Notes: a model not told the origin generated them from the letters alone. Shown: positions 1 through 7,816, numbered from the stretch's first letter. The stretch is DNA of 64,000 nt from Allomuricauda sp. CP2A (GCF_001683915.1 NZ_LXTT01000045.1:50737-114736), one strand, 5' to 3'. Translations and numbers: made by a program.

Positions 1-36
1 AATCGTTCTAAAATAAATAAACAAATCAAAAACAAC

Positions 37-786
37 ATGAAAAAACTAGCAGGAAAAGTCGCCGTTGTTACCGGTGCAACAAGTGGAATGGGTCTTGAAA
101 CGGCTAAAAAATACCTCGAGGAAGGGGCCAAAGTGGTACTTACGGGGCGCAGCCAAGAAAAATTGAATGCCCTTGAAACCGAGCTTCAAGGGGATTATCT
201 TTTGTTGAAGGCAGAAGCCTCAAGTTTAGAGGACAGCACTGCCTTGGTGGCCAAAACAGTTGAAACCTTTGGTAAAATTGACATTCTTTTCTTGAATGCA
301 GGAATCCTACGTTTGGAGCCCATTGAAGGACTCACTGAAGCCATTTTTGATGAGGTGTACGACATCAATGTAAAAGGACCTCTTTTTACCGTCAAAGCTG
401 CGTACAATTATTTGAATGAGGGAGCCAGTATTATTTTCAACACCTCAGTTGTCAATGTAAAAGGCTTTGCAGGAATGTCTGCCTATGCCTCCAGCAAGGC
501 AGCATTGCGATCTTTGGTACGGACCTTGGCCACTGAGTTTGGCCCTAAGGGAATACGCGTAAATGCCATAGCACCCGGACCCATAGAAACACCGATTTAC
601 GATAAACACAATATGCCAAAGGAGGTTTTTGATGAAGTGACTTCCACTTTTCCATCCTTGATTTCCTTGGGAAGATTTGGAAATTCTTCCGAGATCGCCA
701 CCACAGCATTGTTTTTGGCATCTTCGGACAGCAGCTTTATCACTGGAGCTGAGATACCTGTGGATGGGGGCTTGGCCCAAGTGTAA
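37..786 (+). CDS. SDR family oxidoreductase
   Basis: This is a 249-residue classical short-chain dehydrogenase/reductase, a cytosolic NAD(P)-dependent oxidoreductase. The N-terminus carries the nucleotide-binding glycine motif (VTGATSGMG, about residues 11-19). An NAG motif follows near residue 88, then the catalytic Ser in NTSVVN and the YxxxK pair (YASSK), and the usual C-terminal GAEIPVDGG. The length is typical of the family. The substrate cannot be read from the sequence. A TetR-type regulator follows 39 nt downstream on the same strand, which suggests the pair form a regulated detoxification or catabolic unit. The A-rich leader in front of the ATG is typical of Bacteroidota. Confidence 0.95.
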   Translation: MKKLAGKVAVVTGATSGMGLETAKKYLEEGAKVVLTGRSQEKLNALETELQGDYLLLKAEASSLEDSTALVAKTVETFGKIDILFLNAGILRLEPIEGLTEAIFDEVYDINVKGPLFTVKAAYNYLNEGASIIFNTSVVNVKGFAGMSAYASSKAALRSLVRTLATEFGPKGIRVNAIAPGPIETPIYDKHNMPKEVFDEVTSTFPSLISLGRFGNSSEIATTALFLASSDSSFITGAEIPVDGGLAQV

Positions 787-800
787 TTTTTTTTGGATAA

Positions 801-822
801 ATTTGGAACAATTATTCCAAAT
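801..822. promoter_or_regulatory. candidate TetR operator palindrome
   Basis: A perfect 8-bp inverted repeat (ATTTGGAA, 6-bp spacer, TTCCAAAT) lies between the SDR stop and the ATG of the TetR-type gene. Its position 4 nt before the start codon and its 22-bp length fit a TetR-dimer operator that controls the regulator itself. No T-run follows, so a terminator is less likely. Binding is inferred. Confidence 0.5.
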
Positions 823-825
823 ATA

Positions 826-1407
826 ATGCCCAGAACAAAACAGTTTAATGAAGAGGAAATATTGAATAAGGCCATGGAGCTCTTTTGGGAAAAAGGGTTC
901 CATGCCACTTCAATACAGAATTTGGTGTCCTGTTTGGGAATCAATAGGGCTAGCTTGTACGACACCTTTGGAGGCAAGGAGGAGCTGTTCAACAAGGTTT
1001 TTGAGCACTACCGGAAAACGAACGGTGATGCAATTCGCTCCACTTTTGATCAAGAGAAGTCGGTTAAGGCTGGTTTTTGCCGACTTTTTGAGGAGGCCAT
1101 AGAAAAAACCCAGGTTGATGCGGCCCGAAAAGGATGTTTTGTGGTCAATACCACTACGGAGCTTATCCCGGGAGATGAAACCATACACAACGTGTTACGG
1201 AAGAACAAGGAAAACCTGGAAAACATCTTTATTGATCAGATCAAAAAGGGAGTTGAGACAGGAGAAATAGATGCTTCAAAAGAAGCGGAGAGCATTGGCC
1301 CAATGTTTTTTACTCTTTTAAGTGGTCTTCAGGTTATTGCCAAAGTAGACCCCGACCCGATCAAACTCCGTGAGCTGGTTAAGGCAGGGTTATCTGTTCT
1401 TGATTAG
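826..1407 (+). CDS. TetR/AcrR family transcriptional regulator
   Basis: A one-domain repressor of about 193 residues from the ATG at 826 (MPRTKQFNEEEIL). An in-frame TTG at 793 exists, but it would place the 801-822 palindrome inside the coding sequence and adds residues unlike the family. The N-terminal TetR helix-turn-helix is clear (ATSIQNLVSCLGINRASLYDTFGGKEELF). The C-terminal ligand domain has the GCFVVN...EL pattern common in AcrR-like regulators of oxidoreductases. It probably controls itself and the SDR gene just upstream; the ligand is unknown. Confidence 0.92.
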   Translation: MPRTKQFNEEEILNKAMELFWEKGFHATSIQNLVSCLGINRASLYDTFGGKEELFNKVFEHYRKTNGDAIRSTFDQEKSVKAGFCRLFEEAIEKTQVDAARKGCFVVNTTTELIPGDETIHNVLRKNKENLENIFIDQIKKGVETGEIDASKEAESIGPMFFTLLSGLQVIAKVDPDPIKLRELVKAGLSVLD

Positions 1408-1413
1408 TTTGAA

Positions 1414-1902
1414 CTACATGCGCTTATAGCCAAAAAGCACTTCTTCGGCTGAATCCTTCGATTCAATCAGGACCCAAATATTCATTTGATTCTCACTTAC
1501 CTTTTCTATGGTAAATCCCTCAAAATAAACCTTGTTCCTCTCGATTTTCACCAATCTAAAATCCACAGTTTCATCTTTTTCCTCCCAACCTCTCAAATTC
1601 TTGTCAAAATGCTTCAATTGCAAGATGATGGAGTTGTCGACCTCTTGGATATGCCCTACTTCATAAAAAGAAACTTCATCGTCCTTAACCAATCGGAACA
1701 CGAACATCATGGAACCGCCCATGGGCTCGCTCCAGATTTCCTCGGCCAGACCACCAAATGCTTCTCCCTGCCAATGCCCCGGAATCCAGGAAACGTCTTT
1801 CAATGAGGCATTGGGTGAGGTTTGTCCTTCGGACAGTTGCAAGGTTTCTTGGGCCGAAATGATTCCGACCTGAAACAGCAAAATAATGAGTAGTGTTCTC
1901 AT
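1414..1902 (-). CDS. DUF6265 family secreted protein
   Basis: A 162-residue protein with a signal peptide (MRTLLIILLFQVGIISAQ). The body has the DUF6265 hallmarks: a WIPGHWQGEAFGG segment, then SEPMGGSMMFVFR, and a beta-rich remainder that looks like a small lipocalin-like barrel. It is predicted to be periplasmic. The function of the family is unknown. It lies 37 nt downstream of the SIMPL-domain gene on the same strand and may be co-transcribed with it. It ends 6 nt from the convergent TetR-type gene. Confidence 0.85.
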   Translation of the reverse strand: MRTLLIILLFQVGIISAQETLQLSEGQTSPNASLKDVSWIPGHWQGEAFGGLAEEIWSEPMGGSMMFVFRLVKDDEVSFYEVGHIQEVDNSIILQLKHFDKNLRGWEEKDETVDFRLVKIERNKVYFEGFTIEKVSENQMNIWVLIESKDSAEEVLFGYKRM

Positions 1903-1939
1903 GGCATCGGTTGTTTAGTACAAGACGAATGGAAATGGC

Positions 1940-2641
1940 TTAATTGGACAAAGCAAATTTCACATTGACCGTACTCTCCACCTTGATTTTTTCAAAATCG
2001 ATGTCCAAGGGCTGTGCTTGGCCCATATCCGCAGAAACGGCTTTCATCTCCATCATGGGAGCTTGGTTGTATCTTGGGTAGTACGGTTGGGAATTGTCCA
2101 CAATATGAATGGCCAACCCTACCTTTTGTCCAAGGGGTTGGGTAAGGGCATCTGCTTTTTGCTTGGCTTTTTTCACCGCTCTTGCCTTCAACTCCAGTTC
2201 CAGTTCATCCATTTTGGAATATTCGGTTTTTTCCAAAAAGGCATTGGCAATATCCAACTGCTCCAAGGCCACCATTACCTCGGCAGCCTGTTTTCCGGAA
2301 TGGACCAAAAGGGAATACTGCTTGCTTTTGAGCACTTCCTTTCCTCGGAGAAAATATTTTTCAAAGTTGCTGCTCAGGTCTTTGATCACCAGTTGTTTGT
2401 CCAAGTCAATTCCCAAAGCTTTTAGCCGTTGGGCCATTTTGTTTTCCTGCTCTTCCACAGAAACCCGGCCCTTGGAATCCTTTTCCTGGATGGTGATGTT
2501 GAGGTAAATTTTGTCCGGGGTCACCAAGGTGTCCACTTGTGCTGAAGTTTCCAGATAGGGAACATCCAAAAAAGTCTTGGTTTGGGCAAATAGGACTGTT
2601 GAGAATAGAACGGCGACTATGGGAATGAATATTTTTTTCAT
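1940..2641 (-). CDS. SIMPL domain-containing protein (DUF541)
   Basis: A 233-residue exported protein with a signal peptide ending near FAQ (residue 19). The rest matches the SIMPL/DUF541 fold: a repeated beta-alpha-beta layout, a segment with KDSKGRV and EEQENKMAQRLKALG, and a Lys/Ala-rich helix (AVKKAKQKADALTQPLG) that aligns with the conserved helix before the C-terminal strands. Related proteins are periplasmic or envelope proteins linked to oxidative stress tolerance. A specific role here is not shown. Confidence 0.88.
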   Translation of the reverse strand: MKKIFIPIVAVLFSTVLFAQTKTFLDVPYLETSAQVDTLVTPDKIYLNITIQEKDSKGRVSVEEQENKMAQRLKALGIDLDKQLVIKDLSSNFEKYFLRGKEVLKSKQYSLLVHSGKQAAEVMVALEQLDIANAFLEKTEYSKMDELELELKARAVKKAKQKADALTQPLGQKVGLAIHIVDNSQPYYPRYNQAPMMEMKAVSADMGQAQPLDIDFEKIKVESTVNVKFALSN

Positions 2642-2667
2642 GATTTTTATTTTTTGATTACTGATTG

Positions 2668-2795
2668 TCCATAATCAATCATAAGATGTTGTCTCCTCGA
2701 GCGCAGTCGAGAGGTTATTTGAACCTAATATCTTAAAATGAGGTCTCGACTGCGCTCGACCTGACAAAGATATTGTCTATATGATTGATTATGGA
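2668..2795. repeat. nested inverted repeat with flavobacterial GAGCGCAGTCGAG core
   Basis: Outer 16-bp arms at 2668-2683 and 2780-2795 are perfect inverted copies (TCCATAATCAATCATA). Inside them, two inverted copies of a TCGAGCGCAGTCGAGA core (near 2697 and 2744) form a second hairpin. The element occupies the divergent promoter region between the SIMPL and glycerate kinase genes. It belongs to the same dispersed palindrome family as the copies near 11.8, 26.6, 27.4, 55.5 and 62.1 kb. Confidence 0.85.
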
Positions 2796-2922
2796 TATTC
2801 AAATTTGATTAAAGGTAAATACTTCCCCCTCAGAAGCAAAACCTGTGCCGTTTTATTTGTAGGAAACCCCCATCGATTTAAAAACGTAAGGTTTCTCCAA
2901 TATTCTTGAGTAAATTGTGGGG

Positions 2923-4059
2923 ATGAAATTTGTTTTGGCTCCCGATAAATATAAAGGTTCGTTGACAGGACATGAGTTCTGCGATGCGGTGGAAAGTGGC
3001 CTTAAAAAGGTTTTCCCCGATGCAGAAATACTAAAAAGGCCTTTGGCCGATGGCGGTGACGGCACCATTGAGGTGGTGGCCCATTACCTCAATGCCCATT
3101 CGGTTTCTTTAGCGGTAACCGACCCACTGTTTCGGAAAATAAAGACGGATTATTTGCTTTCCGATGATAAGAAAACGGCCTTTATTGAGATGTCCGAAGC
3201 GTCTGGGTACAAATTGCTGGACAAGACCGAAATGAACTGCATGCACACCACCTCATTGGGAACGGGTGAGATGATTTTGGATGCTTTGGAGAAAGGCACA
3301 AAGCACATTGTTCTTGGGATTGGCGGTAGTGCCACCAACGATGGGGGTATGGGCATGGCAACAGCTTTGGGCTATGAATTTTTGGATGAAAATGGAACGG
3401 TTTTGGAGCCTGTGGGCAAGAATTTGGGCCATGTAATGGAAATCCGAAGTGAAAAGGCTCATGAAAAATTGCGAGACGTAAGCATTCAGGTGGCCTGTGA
3501 TGTCAATAATCCGCTTTATGGCAAAAATGGCGCAGCGCATGTGTATGGACCCCAAAAAGGGGCATCGCCAGAAGAAGTGGAACTGCTGGATAAAGGGTTG
3601 GAACATTTTGCCACGGTTATCCATTCCACTTTTGGTATTGACGTGCAAGAAATTCCAGGAGCAGGTGCTGCTGGGGGCATGGGTGCCGGAGCAGTGGTGT
3701 TCCTGGATGCCAAGTTGGTCTCTGGCGTGGATTTGGTGATGCAACTGGCCAATTTTGATGAGGCCCTGGACGATACGGATTGGATCATTACCGGTGAGGG
3801 GCAATTGGACGGGCAGACGCTATCCGGTAAAACGATTGCGGGTGTAATTCAAGTGGCACAAAAAAAAGGCGTACCGATAGCCGCTTTTTGTGGCTCCACA
3901 GCTATTTCCATTGAGGAAATGCAGCAAATGGGATTGGATTATGCCGTCTCCATTTTAAACCAAGTGGGGAATTTGGACGATGCCAAGGCCAAGAGTTTTC
4001 AGAATTTGGAACTGGCCAGTTATAATTTTGCCCATTTGCTGAAAAAAAGCAAAGCTTGA
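2923..4059 (+). CDS. glycerate kinase
   Basis: A 378-residue glycerate kinase of the GarK/GlxK family, which phosphorylates D-glycerate with ATP and links glyoxylate or serine breakdown to glycolysis. The N-terminal APDKYKGSLTG motif, the ADGGDGT segment and the central GIGGSATNDGGMG motif are diagnostic, as are the late GEGQLDGQTLSGK residues. The ATG at 2923 is preferred over the GTG at 2917 because MKFVLAPDKYKG is the usual family start. The gene stands alone, with its promoter next to the palindromic repeat. Confidence 0.96.
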   Translation: MKFVLAPDKYKGSLTGHEFCDAVESGLKKVFPDAEILKRPLADGGDGTIEVVAHYLNAHSVSLAVTDPLFRKIKTDYLLSDDKKTAFIEMSEASGYKLLDKTEMNCMHTTSLGTGEMILDALEKGTKHIVLGIGGSATNDGGMGMATALGYEFLDENGTVLEPVGKNLGHVMEIRSEKAHEKLRDVSIQVACDVNNPLYGKNGAAHVYGPQKGASPEEVELLDKGLEHFATVIHSTFGIDVQEIPGAGAAGGMGAGAVVFLDAKLVSGVDLVMQLANFDEALDDTDWIITGEGQLDGQTLSGKTIAGVIQVAQKKGVPIAAFCGSTAISIEEMQQMGLDYAVSILNQVGNLDDAKAKSFQNLELASYNFAHLLKKSKA

Positions 4060-4074
4060 ACCATCAGGCCAGCA

Positions 4075-4677
4075 TTATTTTGATTGTCTCCGTTTCATTT
4101 TAAATTCCAACGAAGTCTTGACGGTCTTCCACTCGCTGTCCAAAATGGAAAATAGCACCGTGTCCCTAAGATTACCATGCTCATCTATTCTATGATTTCT
4201 GATGATGCCCTCTTGTTTGGCCCCCAATCGCAAAATGGCATTTCGGGAGGGATGGTTATGGAAATGCGTTCGAAACTCGACCCCAATGCAGTTCAATGTT
4301 TCAAAGGCATGTTTCAGCAAAAGATATTTGCATTCGGTATTGATCCCGGTGCGCTGCGCACGCTGTGCATACCAAGTTGAACCAATTTCCACCCTTCTGT
4401 TCTTGGAATCGGCGTTTAAATAGCGTGTGCAGCCTATGATTTTGTCGGTTTTTTTGTCAATCACGGTGAAGGGCAACGAAAATCCCGCTTCTTGTTCTGA
4501 AAGGGCTGCATCCATATAGGAATCCATGTTTGGCGGAGAGGGAACGGTGGTGTACCAGAGCTCCCAAAGTTTGCCATCGGAAGCGGCAAAGACCAAATCG
4601 ACTTTGTGCGATTTCTGCATGGGTTCCAACCGAACCAGTTCTCCTTCAAGCGCAATGGGTTGCAACCAGGGTTTCAT
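4075..4677 (-). CDS. GNAT family N-acetyltransferase (RimJ/RimL type)
   Basis: About 200 residues from the ATG at 4677 (MKPWLQPIALEGE). A longer frame upstream is possible but overlaps the terminator of the neighbouring gene. The Acetyltransf_3 pattern is visible: VRLEPM at the start, then IGCTRYLN, EIGSTWYAQRAQRTGINTE, CIGVEFRTHFHN and NAILRLGAKQEG. Proteins of this type acetylate amino groups of proteins or small molecules with acetyl-CoA; the substrate is unknown. Confidence 0.9.
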   Translation of the reverse strand: MKPWLQPIALEGELVRLEPMQKSHKVDLVFAASDGKLWELWYTTVPSPPNMDSYMDAALSEQEAGFSLPFTVIDKKTDKIIGCTRYLNADSKNRRVEIGSTWYAQRAQRTGINTECKYLLLKHAFETLNCIGVEFRTHFHNHPSRNAILRLGAKQEGIIRNHRIDEHGNLRDTVLFSILDSEWKTVKTSLEFKMKRRQSK

Positions 4678-4733
4678 AGGATGGGATTTTGGATTCAAAT
4701 ATAGCTGTAAATGATTTTTGGGGCATAAAAAAA

Positions 4734-4751
4734 GCCGGGATTTCTCCCGAC
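4734..4751 (-). terminator. rho-independent terminator (GAAA tetraloop)
   Basis: On the minus strand the RNA would form a 7-bp GUCGGGA/UCCCGGC stem closed by a GAAA tetraloop and followed by a run of seven U. It sits about 40 nt after the stop of the 4792-5256 gene. Confidence 0.85.
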
Positions 4752-4791
4752 CCATCAATCAATCAAAAAACGAACTTTGATTGACCTATTT

Positions 4792-5256
4792 TTATGGTGC
4801 TTCAGTAAACTCTTCAATCATAAAGAAGTCCTTGTTCTTGTCTTTGATATAGTACATGTCGTCCAAGACATTGTACTGCATTTTTCGGTCATCTACTTTA
4901 ATTTCAAAGCCTTTGCTGGTAGGTGCAAGCTCAAAAGTATTTTTTTCTGAACCTTTATATTTTAGCACCGTATAACTATCAAAGTCTGTATCGGCATCAT
5001 GGTCAACAGCAATTAATTTGGTGACGAAGGCCGGAACCGGCTTTCGGTCTTGGTTGACCATTCCTTTGTCATTTTTATTCAGTTTTACGGCATAATCCCT
5101 GTGCTCCATCACCTTTACGCTGAATTGTTTTTCTTTTCCATTTTCGGAGATGGTAAAGGTTTTATGCTCTTTGGTTGCATTCATGACCCCGTCTTGCCCA
5201 TATCCTACAAAGGCGGTGAGGGTGAAGAATGAAAATAGTGTCAATATAGTTTTCAT
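4792..5256 (-). CDS. secreted hypothetical protein
   Basis: A 154-residue protein from the ATG at 5256, beginning with a signal peptide (MKTILTLFSFFTLTAFVGYGQ). I do not recognise the family. The mature part is rich in Lys, Asp and Val, has a KEKQFSVKVMEHRDYAVKL segment, and ends in an acidic tail. It is predicted to be periplasmic. It lies just downstream of dps on the same strand (48 nt apart) and is closed by a strong terminator, so it may belong to the same stress-related transcript; that is inference. Confidence 0.75.
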   Translation of the reverse strand: MKTILTLFSFFTLTAFVGYGQDGVMNATKEHKTFTISENGKEKQFSVKVMEHRDYAVKLNKNDKGMVNQDRKPVPAFVTKLIAVDHDADTDFDSYTVLKYKGSEKNTFELAPTSKGFEIKVDDRKMQYNVLDDMYYIKDKNKDFFMIEEFTEAP

Positions 5257-5303
5257 GGTATGTTTTTTAAGGTTCATAAAAATTTTTCTGTTGGGATGGT
5301 GTC

Positions 5304-5798
5304 CTATTTTAGGTAGGAGGTGAACATCCAGTGTCTTTTTTCGAGTTCGGTAATGAAATCGGTCAACATTCTTTCAGTGGCCACATCACCGGTTTCCAAG
5401 GAGGCGTTTACTCCGTCCAACAAGCCATCATGGATAATTTCAAAATCCCTGAGTACTTCCCGCACCATTTCAAGGGCAGAAATATTTTTTTCCATCTCTT
5501 TGATTTTGGAAAGTTCCAAGGTTCTCTTCAGTGAGAAATTGCTCTTTACCCCAAATACGCGGATGCGTTCTGCCACGATATCAATATTTTCCTTCACGGT
5601 ATTGTATTCATTTTCAAATTCTTCGTGAAGCTCAAAAAATTCAGGTCCTTCTATGTTCCAGTGGAAGTTTCTGAGCTTGTTGTAGAAAACTTGATAATTG
5701 GCCAATACGGTGTTCAGGGCCACCACAATTTCTGCAGTTTCCAAATAGGTAAATCCAATTTTTTTAAAAGTTTTATTTTTTGCCTTTACAGCTTCCAT
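5304..5798 (-). CDS. dps: Dps family ferritin-like protein
   Basis: A 164-residue Dps/ferritin-like protein. It has the family ferroxidase signature: NFHWNIEGPEFFELHEEFE supplies the His, Asp/Glu and His/Glu ligands, followed by YNTVKENIDIVAERI. Dps proteins form dodecamers that oxidise Fe(II) with peroxide, store iron and protect DNA in stationary phase. The length and four-helix layout are normal. There is no obvious Lys-rich DNA-binding tail beyond the short N-terminal MEAVKAKNKTFKK stretch. Confidence 0.94.
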   Translation of the reverse strand: MEAVKAKNKTFKKIGFTYLETAEIVVALNTVLANYQVFYNKLRNFHWNIEGPEFFELHEEFENEYNTVKENIDIVAERIRVFGVKSNFSLKRTLELSKIKEMEKNISALEMVREVLRDFEIIHDGLLDGVNASLETGDVATERMLTDFITELEKRHWMFTSYLK

Positions 5799-6125
5799 CT
5801 TTGTATTGTTTTTTTGTTCATACTCAATATACCCATCAGTAACAGGAGGTATTGATTCGTTTGATGGAAATATTGATTCAAAACGATTTTGACCAGAAAA
5901 GAGGTGTTTTTAGTGGTTTTGCCCCTCAAATAGGAAGTAGGTTAGTTTGATGCTGTTTGTTTTTGCCAACTATAGGGCACCTATACTTATTTCCAATTAT
6001 TTACATCCGTTTACAAACGAAAACAAATATTTTAAAACCGATTCATGCTTTTTGGTGATTCTATGTTTGCCCTGTCGAATGAATCGATTCGATGTGCTAA
6101 ATGTTTAATTCTTAAATCTTAAACC
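5799..6125. other. divergent intergenic region between dps and ssb
   Basis: An AT-rich stretch of 327 bp that must hold the divergent promoters of dps and ssb. It contains a 10-bp palindrome GAATCGATTC at 6081-6090 and a short open frame (5950-6108) with no codon or family support. I see no RNA gene or repeat. Confidence 0.5.
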
Positions 6126-6458
6126 ATGAATTCACTTAAAAACAAAGTACAGTTGATTGGAAACTTGGGCAATGACCCAGAAATCATCACCATAGAAAAT
6201 GGCAACAAACTGGCCAAATTTTCCATCGCAACCAATGAAACCTACAAAAATTCAGAAGGCGAAAAGGTGACCGATACCCAATGGCACAATATAGTGGCAT
6301 GGGGCAAACTGGCCGAAATCGCGGAGAACTATCTTACCAAAGGAAAAGAGGTGATGATAGAAGGCAAATTGATGTCCCGTTCCTATGAGACCAAAGAAGC
6401 GGAAAAACGCTACATCACAGAGGTTAAGTGCAACGAAATGTTGATGTTGGGCAAATAG
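6126..6458 (+). CDS. ssb: single-stranded DNA-binding protein, short form
   Basis: A 110-residue SSB with a complete OB-fold: NKVQLIGNLGNDPE at the start, AKFSIATNE, the WHNIVAWGKLAEIAENYL core and KGKEVMIEGKL. It ends at CNEMLMLGK directly after the OB domain. It therefore lacks the Gly/Pro-rich linker and the acidic tip that recruits partner proteins in replicative SSBs. This suggests an accessory SSB used in recombination, competence or stress rather than at the fork. A terminator hairpin follows. Confidence 0.95.
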   Translation: MNSLKNKVQLIGNLGNDPEIITIENGNKLAKFSIATNETYKNSEGEKVTDTQWHNIVAWGKLAEIAENYLTKGKEVMIEGKLMSRSYETKEAEKRYITEVKCNEMLMLGK

Positions 6459-6478
6459 ATTGCTTTGCAAATCATCGG

Positions 6479-6513
6479 AAAAGGGGGCAATTTGTCCCCT
6501 TTCTTTTTCTTTT
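6479..6513 (+). terminator. rho-independent terminator after ssb
   Basis: An AAGGGG/CCCCTT stem with a short loop is followed by a T-rich run (TTTCTTTTTC), 20-55 nt after the ssb stop codon. Confidence 0.8.
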
Positions 6514-6589
6514 TCGTGTTTTCAACATAACTTAATATAGAACTGCGTAACACTTGGGGTGGTTGTACGTCAAATGAAGTAAGATTGTT

Positions 6590-7009
6590 ATGAAAACCAA
6601 AGCCCTATTATTAGTTTTTATCCTGTGTTCCGGTCCTGTCTCTTTGGCCCAGGAAAGTGAGTCCACTGCCGCTAACCTCCAATTTTATGAAAAGTTGGCA
6701 CATCGTGATGCCGCCTACGAACAAACGGTTCAGTTTGCCAATGAGCATGATGAGCGGGACTATTGGAAAGATCAGAAGAACTTTGAAAAATTGCTCTTGC
6801 AAGAAAACCCCGAGGCCAATCAGGTTTATATCAGCAACAAAGGGCCGTCCTATATTGATCATATTCAACAATGCCAGAAAGAATGTACACATGGCGATTT
6901 TTATCGCAGAGAGGTTGCTTTTTTTCTACTAAAGACTACCCAAGACCCGATGCAGGGATGGTCACTTACCAATACCACCAGAAAAGAAGGTTCAGGGCAA
7001 TATAAATAG
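6590..7009 (+). CDS. secreted hypothetical protein, tandem paralog A
   Basis: A 139-residue exported protein with a signal peptide (MKTKALLLVFILCSGPVSLAQ). The family is unrecognised. It shares a pattern with the next gene: F-E-x-L-A-x-(K/R)-D-A-x-Y-E-Q in the first third, N-E-x-D-E-x-D-x-W-x-D-Q-K, and a Tyr/His region ending in a pair of Cys (QQCQKECTHGD) equivalent to SCSNVCNHS in the partner. The sequence is mainly helical and acidic. The two Cys could form a disulfide in the periplasm. The function is unknown. Confidence 0.75.
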   Translation: MKTKALLLVFILCSGPVSLAQESESTAANLQFYEKLAHRDAAYEQTVQFANEHDERDYWKDQKNFEKLLLQENPEANQVYISNKGPSYIDHIQQCQKECTHGDFYRREVAFFLLKTTQDPMQGWSLTNTTRKEGSGQYK

Positions 7010-7117
7010 GAAAATTTCAAATTCTTCAACTTTTCAATTAGGGTATTTCCCGTCCTGGTTGTTCTACTACTGAAAACCTCATCTTTCGTAAGTAAGTTAA
7101 ATTGTAAAACTTAGAAT

Positions 7118-7534
7118 ATGAAACGGTTAGGTTTTGTTACACTACTACTTTTTTTTGGTTGCTCCAATTTCGTATGGACCCAAGACCCTGATGAAAATCC
7201 CAATTTAGAAAAGGCCACTTTTTTTGAGCAACTCGCCTTGAAAGATGCCGATTATGAGCAGTCTTTGGTTCTAAGCAATGAAAAAGATGAATTGGACTTT
7301 TGGGAAGATCAAAAGCGCTATGAGCAGGATTTAATGAAAAGCGATGAAGCTGCCTACAGATCATACATGAAAGCAAAAAAGGAAGCCTATCATGAGCATT
7401 TTCAAAGTTGCTCCAATGTTTGCAATCACTCTAAACAAAACCTGAAAAGGGCAGAAGAGTATTTATCTTCACCACAGGAAGACTATACAACCAACGAGAT
7501 CGTGGCGAATTCCTTCAATTGCGGGAATGAATAA
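7118..7534 (+). CDS. secreted hypothetical protein, tandem paralog B
   Basis: A 138-residue exported protein (signal MKRLGFVTLLLFFGCSNFVWTQ) starting 108 nt after its paralog. It has the same scaffold: FFEQLALKDADYEQSLVLSN, then EKDELDFWEDQKRYEQDL, a YHEHFQSCSNVCNHS Cys pair, and a divergent C-terminus. The signal contains a Cys (FFGCS) that could be a lipobox, so a lipoprotein is possible. The pair probably arose by tandem duplication with a private promoter for each. No known family is recognised. Confidence 0.75.
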   Translation: MKRLGFVTLLLFFGCSNFVWTQDPDENPNLEKATFFEQLALKDADYEQSLVLSNEKDELDFWEDQKRYEQDLMKSDEAAYRSYMKAKKEAYHEHFQSCSNVCNHSKQNLKRAEEYLSSPQEDYTTNEIVANSFNCGNE

Positions 7535-7550
7535 CTTCACAAAAAACAAA

Positions 7551-7570
7551 ATCCACTGCGATGAGTGGAT
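7551..7570. terminator. bidirectional hairpin between convergent genes
   Basis: A 7-bp stem ATCCACT/AGTGGAT with a 6-nt loop lies between two convergent stop codons. It is flanked by A-rich sequence on the left and GTTTC on the right. It is a plausible terminator for both the paralog pair and the small minus-strand gene. Confidence 0.6.
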
Positions 7571-7574
7571 GTTT

Positions 7575-7739
7575 CTAGGCAACTTTCTTCATAAGGTCAA
7601 AGCAAGGGCATTTTTTACACCGTTTGCTCTCCTTTTTCTTGTATTTCTCACAGCATTTTGATTTTACATTGCCTTGGGACGGCAATTCTCTCAACAATGC
7701 TTTCTTGAGCTTCTTTTTTTCTTTCTTCTTTTTTCCCAT
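7575..7739 (-). CDS. 54-residue Lys/Cys-rich small protein
   Basis: A small frame read directly from the minus strand: ATG at 7739 and TAG at 7575-7577, giving 54 residues. The N-terminal half is a Lys block (MGKKKKEKKKLKK). The C-terminal half has five Cys in CC and CKKCPC arrangements near residues 29-46. This looks like a small metal-binding or zinc-ribbon-like protein; similar short Lys/Cys proteins occur in flavobacteria, but none with a function that I know. It is too short for many gene finders. Its stop lies beside the bidirectional hairpin. Confidence 0.7.
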   Translation of the reverse strand: MGKKKKEKKKLKKALLRELPSQGNVKSKCCEKYKKKESKRCKKCPCFDLMKKVA

Positions 7740-7816
7740 CATGAATAAAGATGGGCAAATCTAACTATTTTAATTAAATCTAAATAAGAAATTAACACTA
7801 ATGTGTCCTGATGTAA

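Noticed and set aside
4678..4758. A longer N-terminus for the RimJ/RimL-type acetyltransferase
   Set aside because: It would run through the terminator of the upstream gene; the ATG at 4677 fits the family.
5950..6108. A 52-codon plus-strand frame in the dps-ssb gap
   Set aside because: No family, no ribosome-binding context and unusual composition; more likely part of the promoter region.
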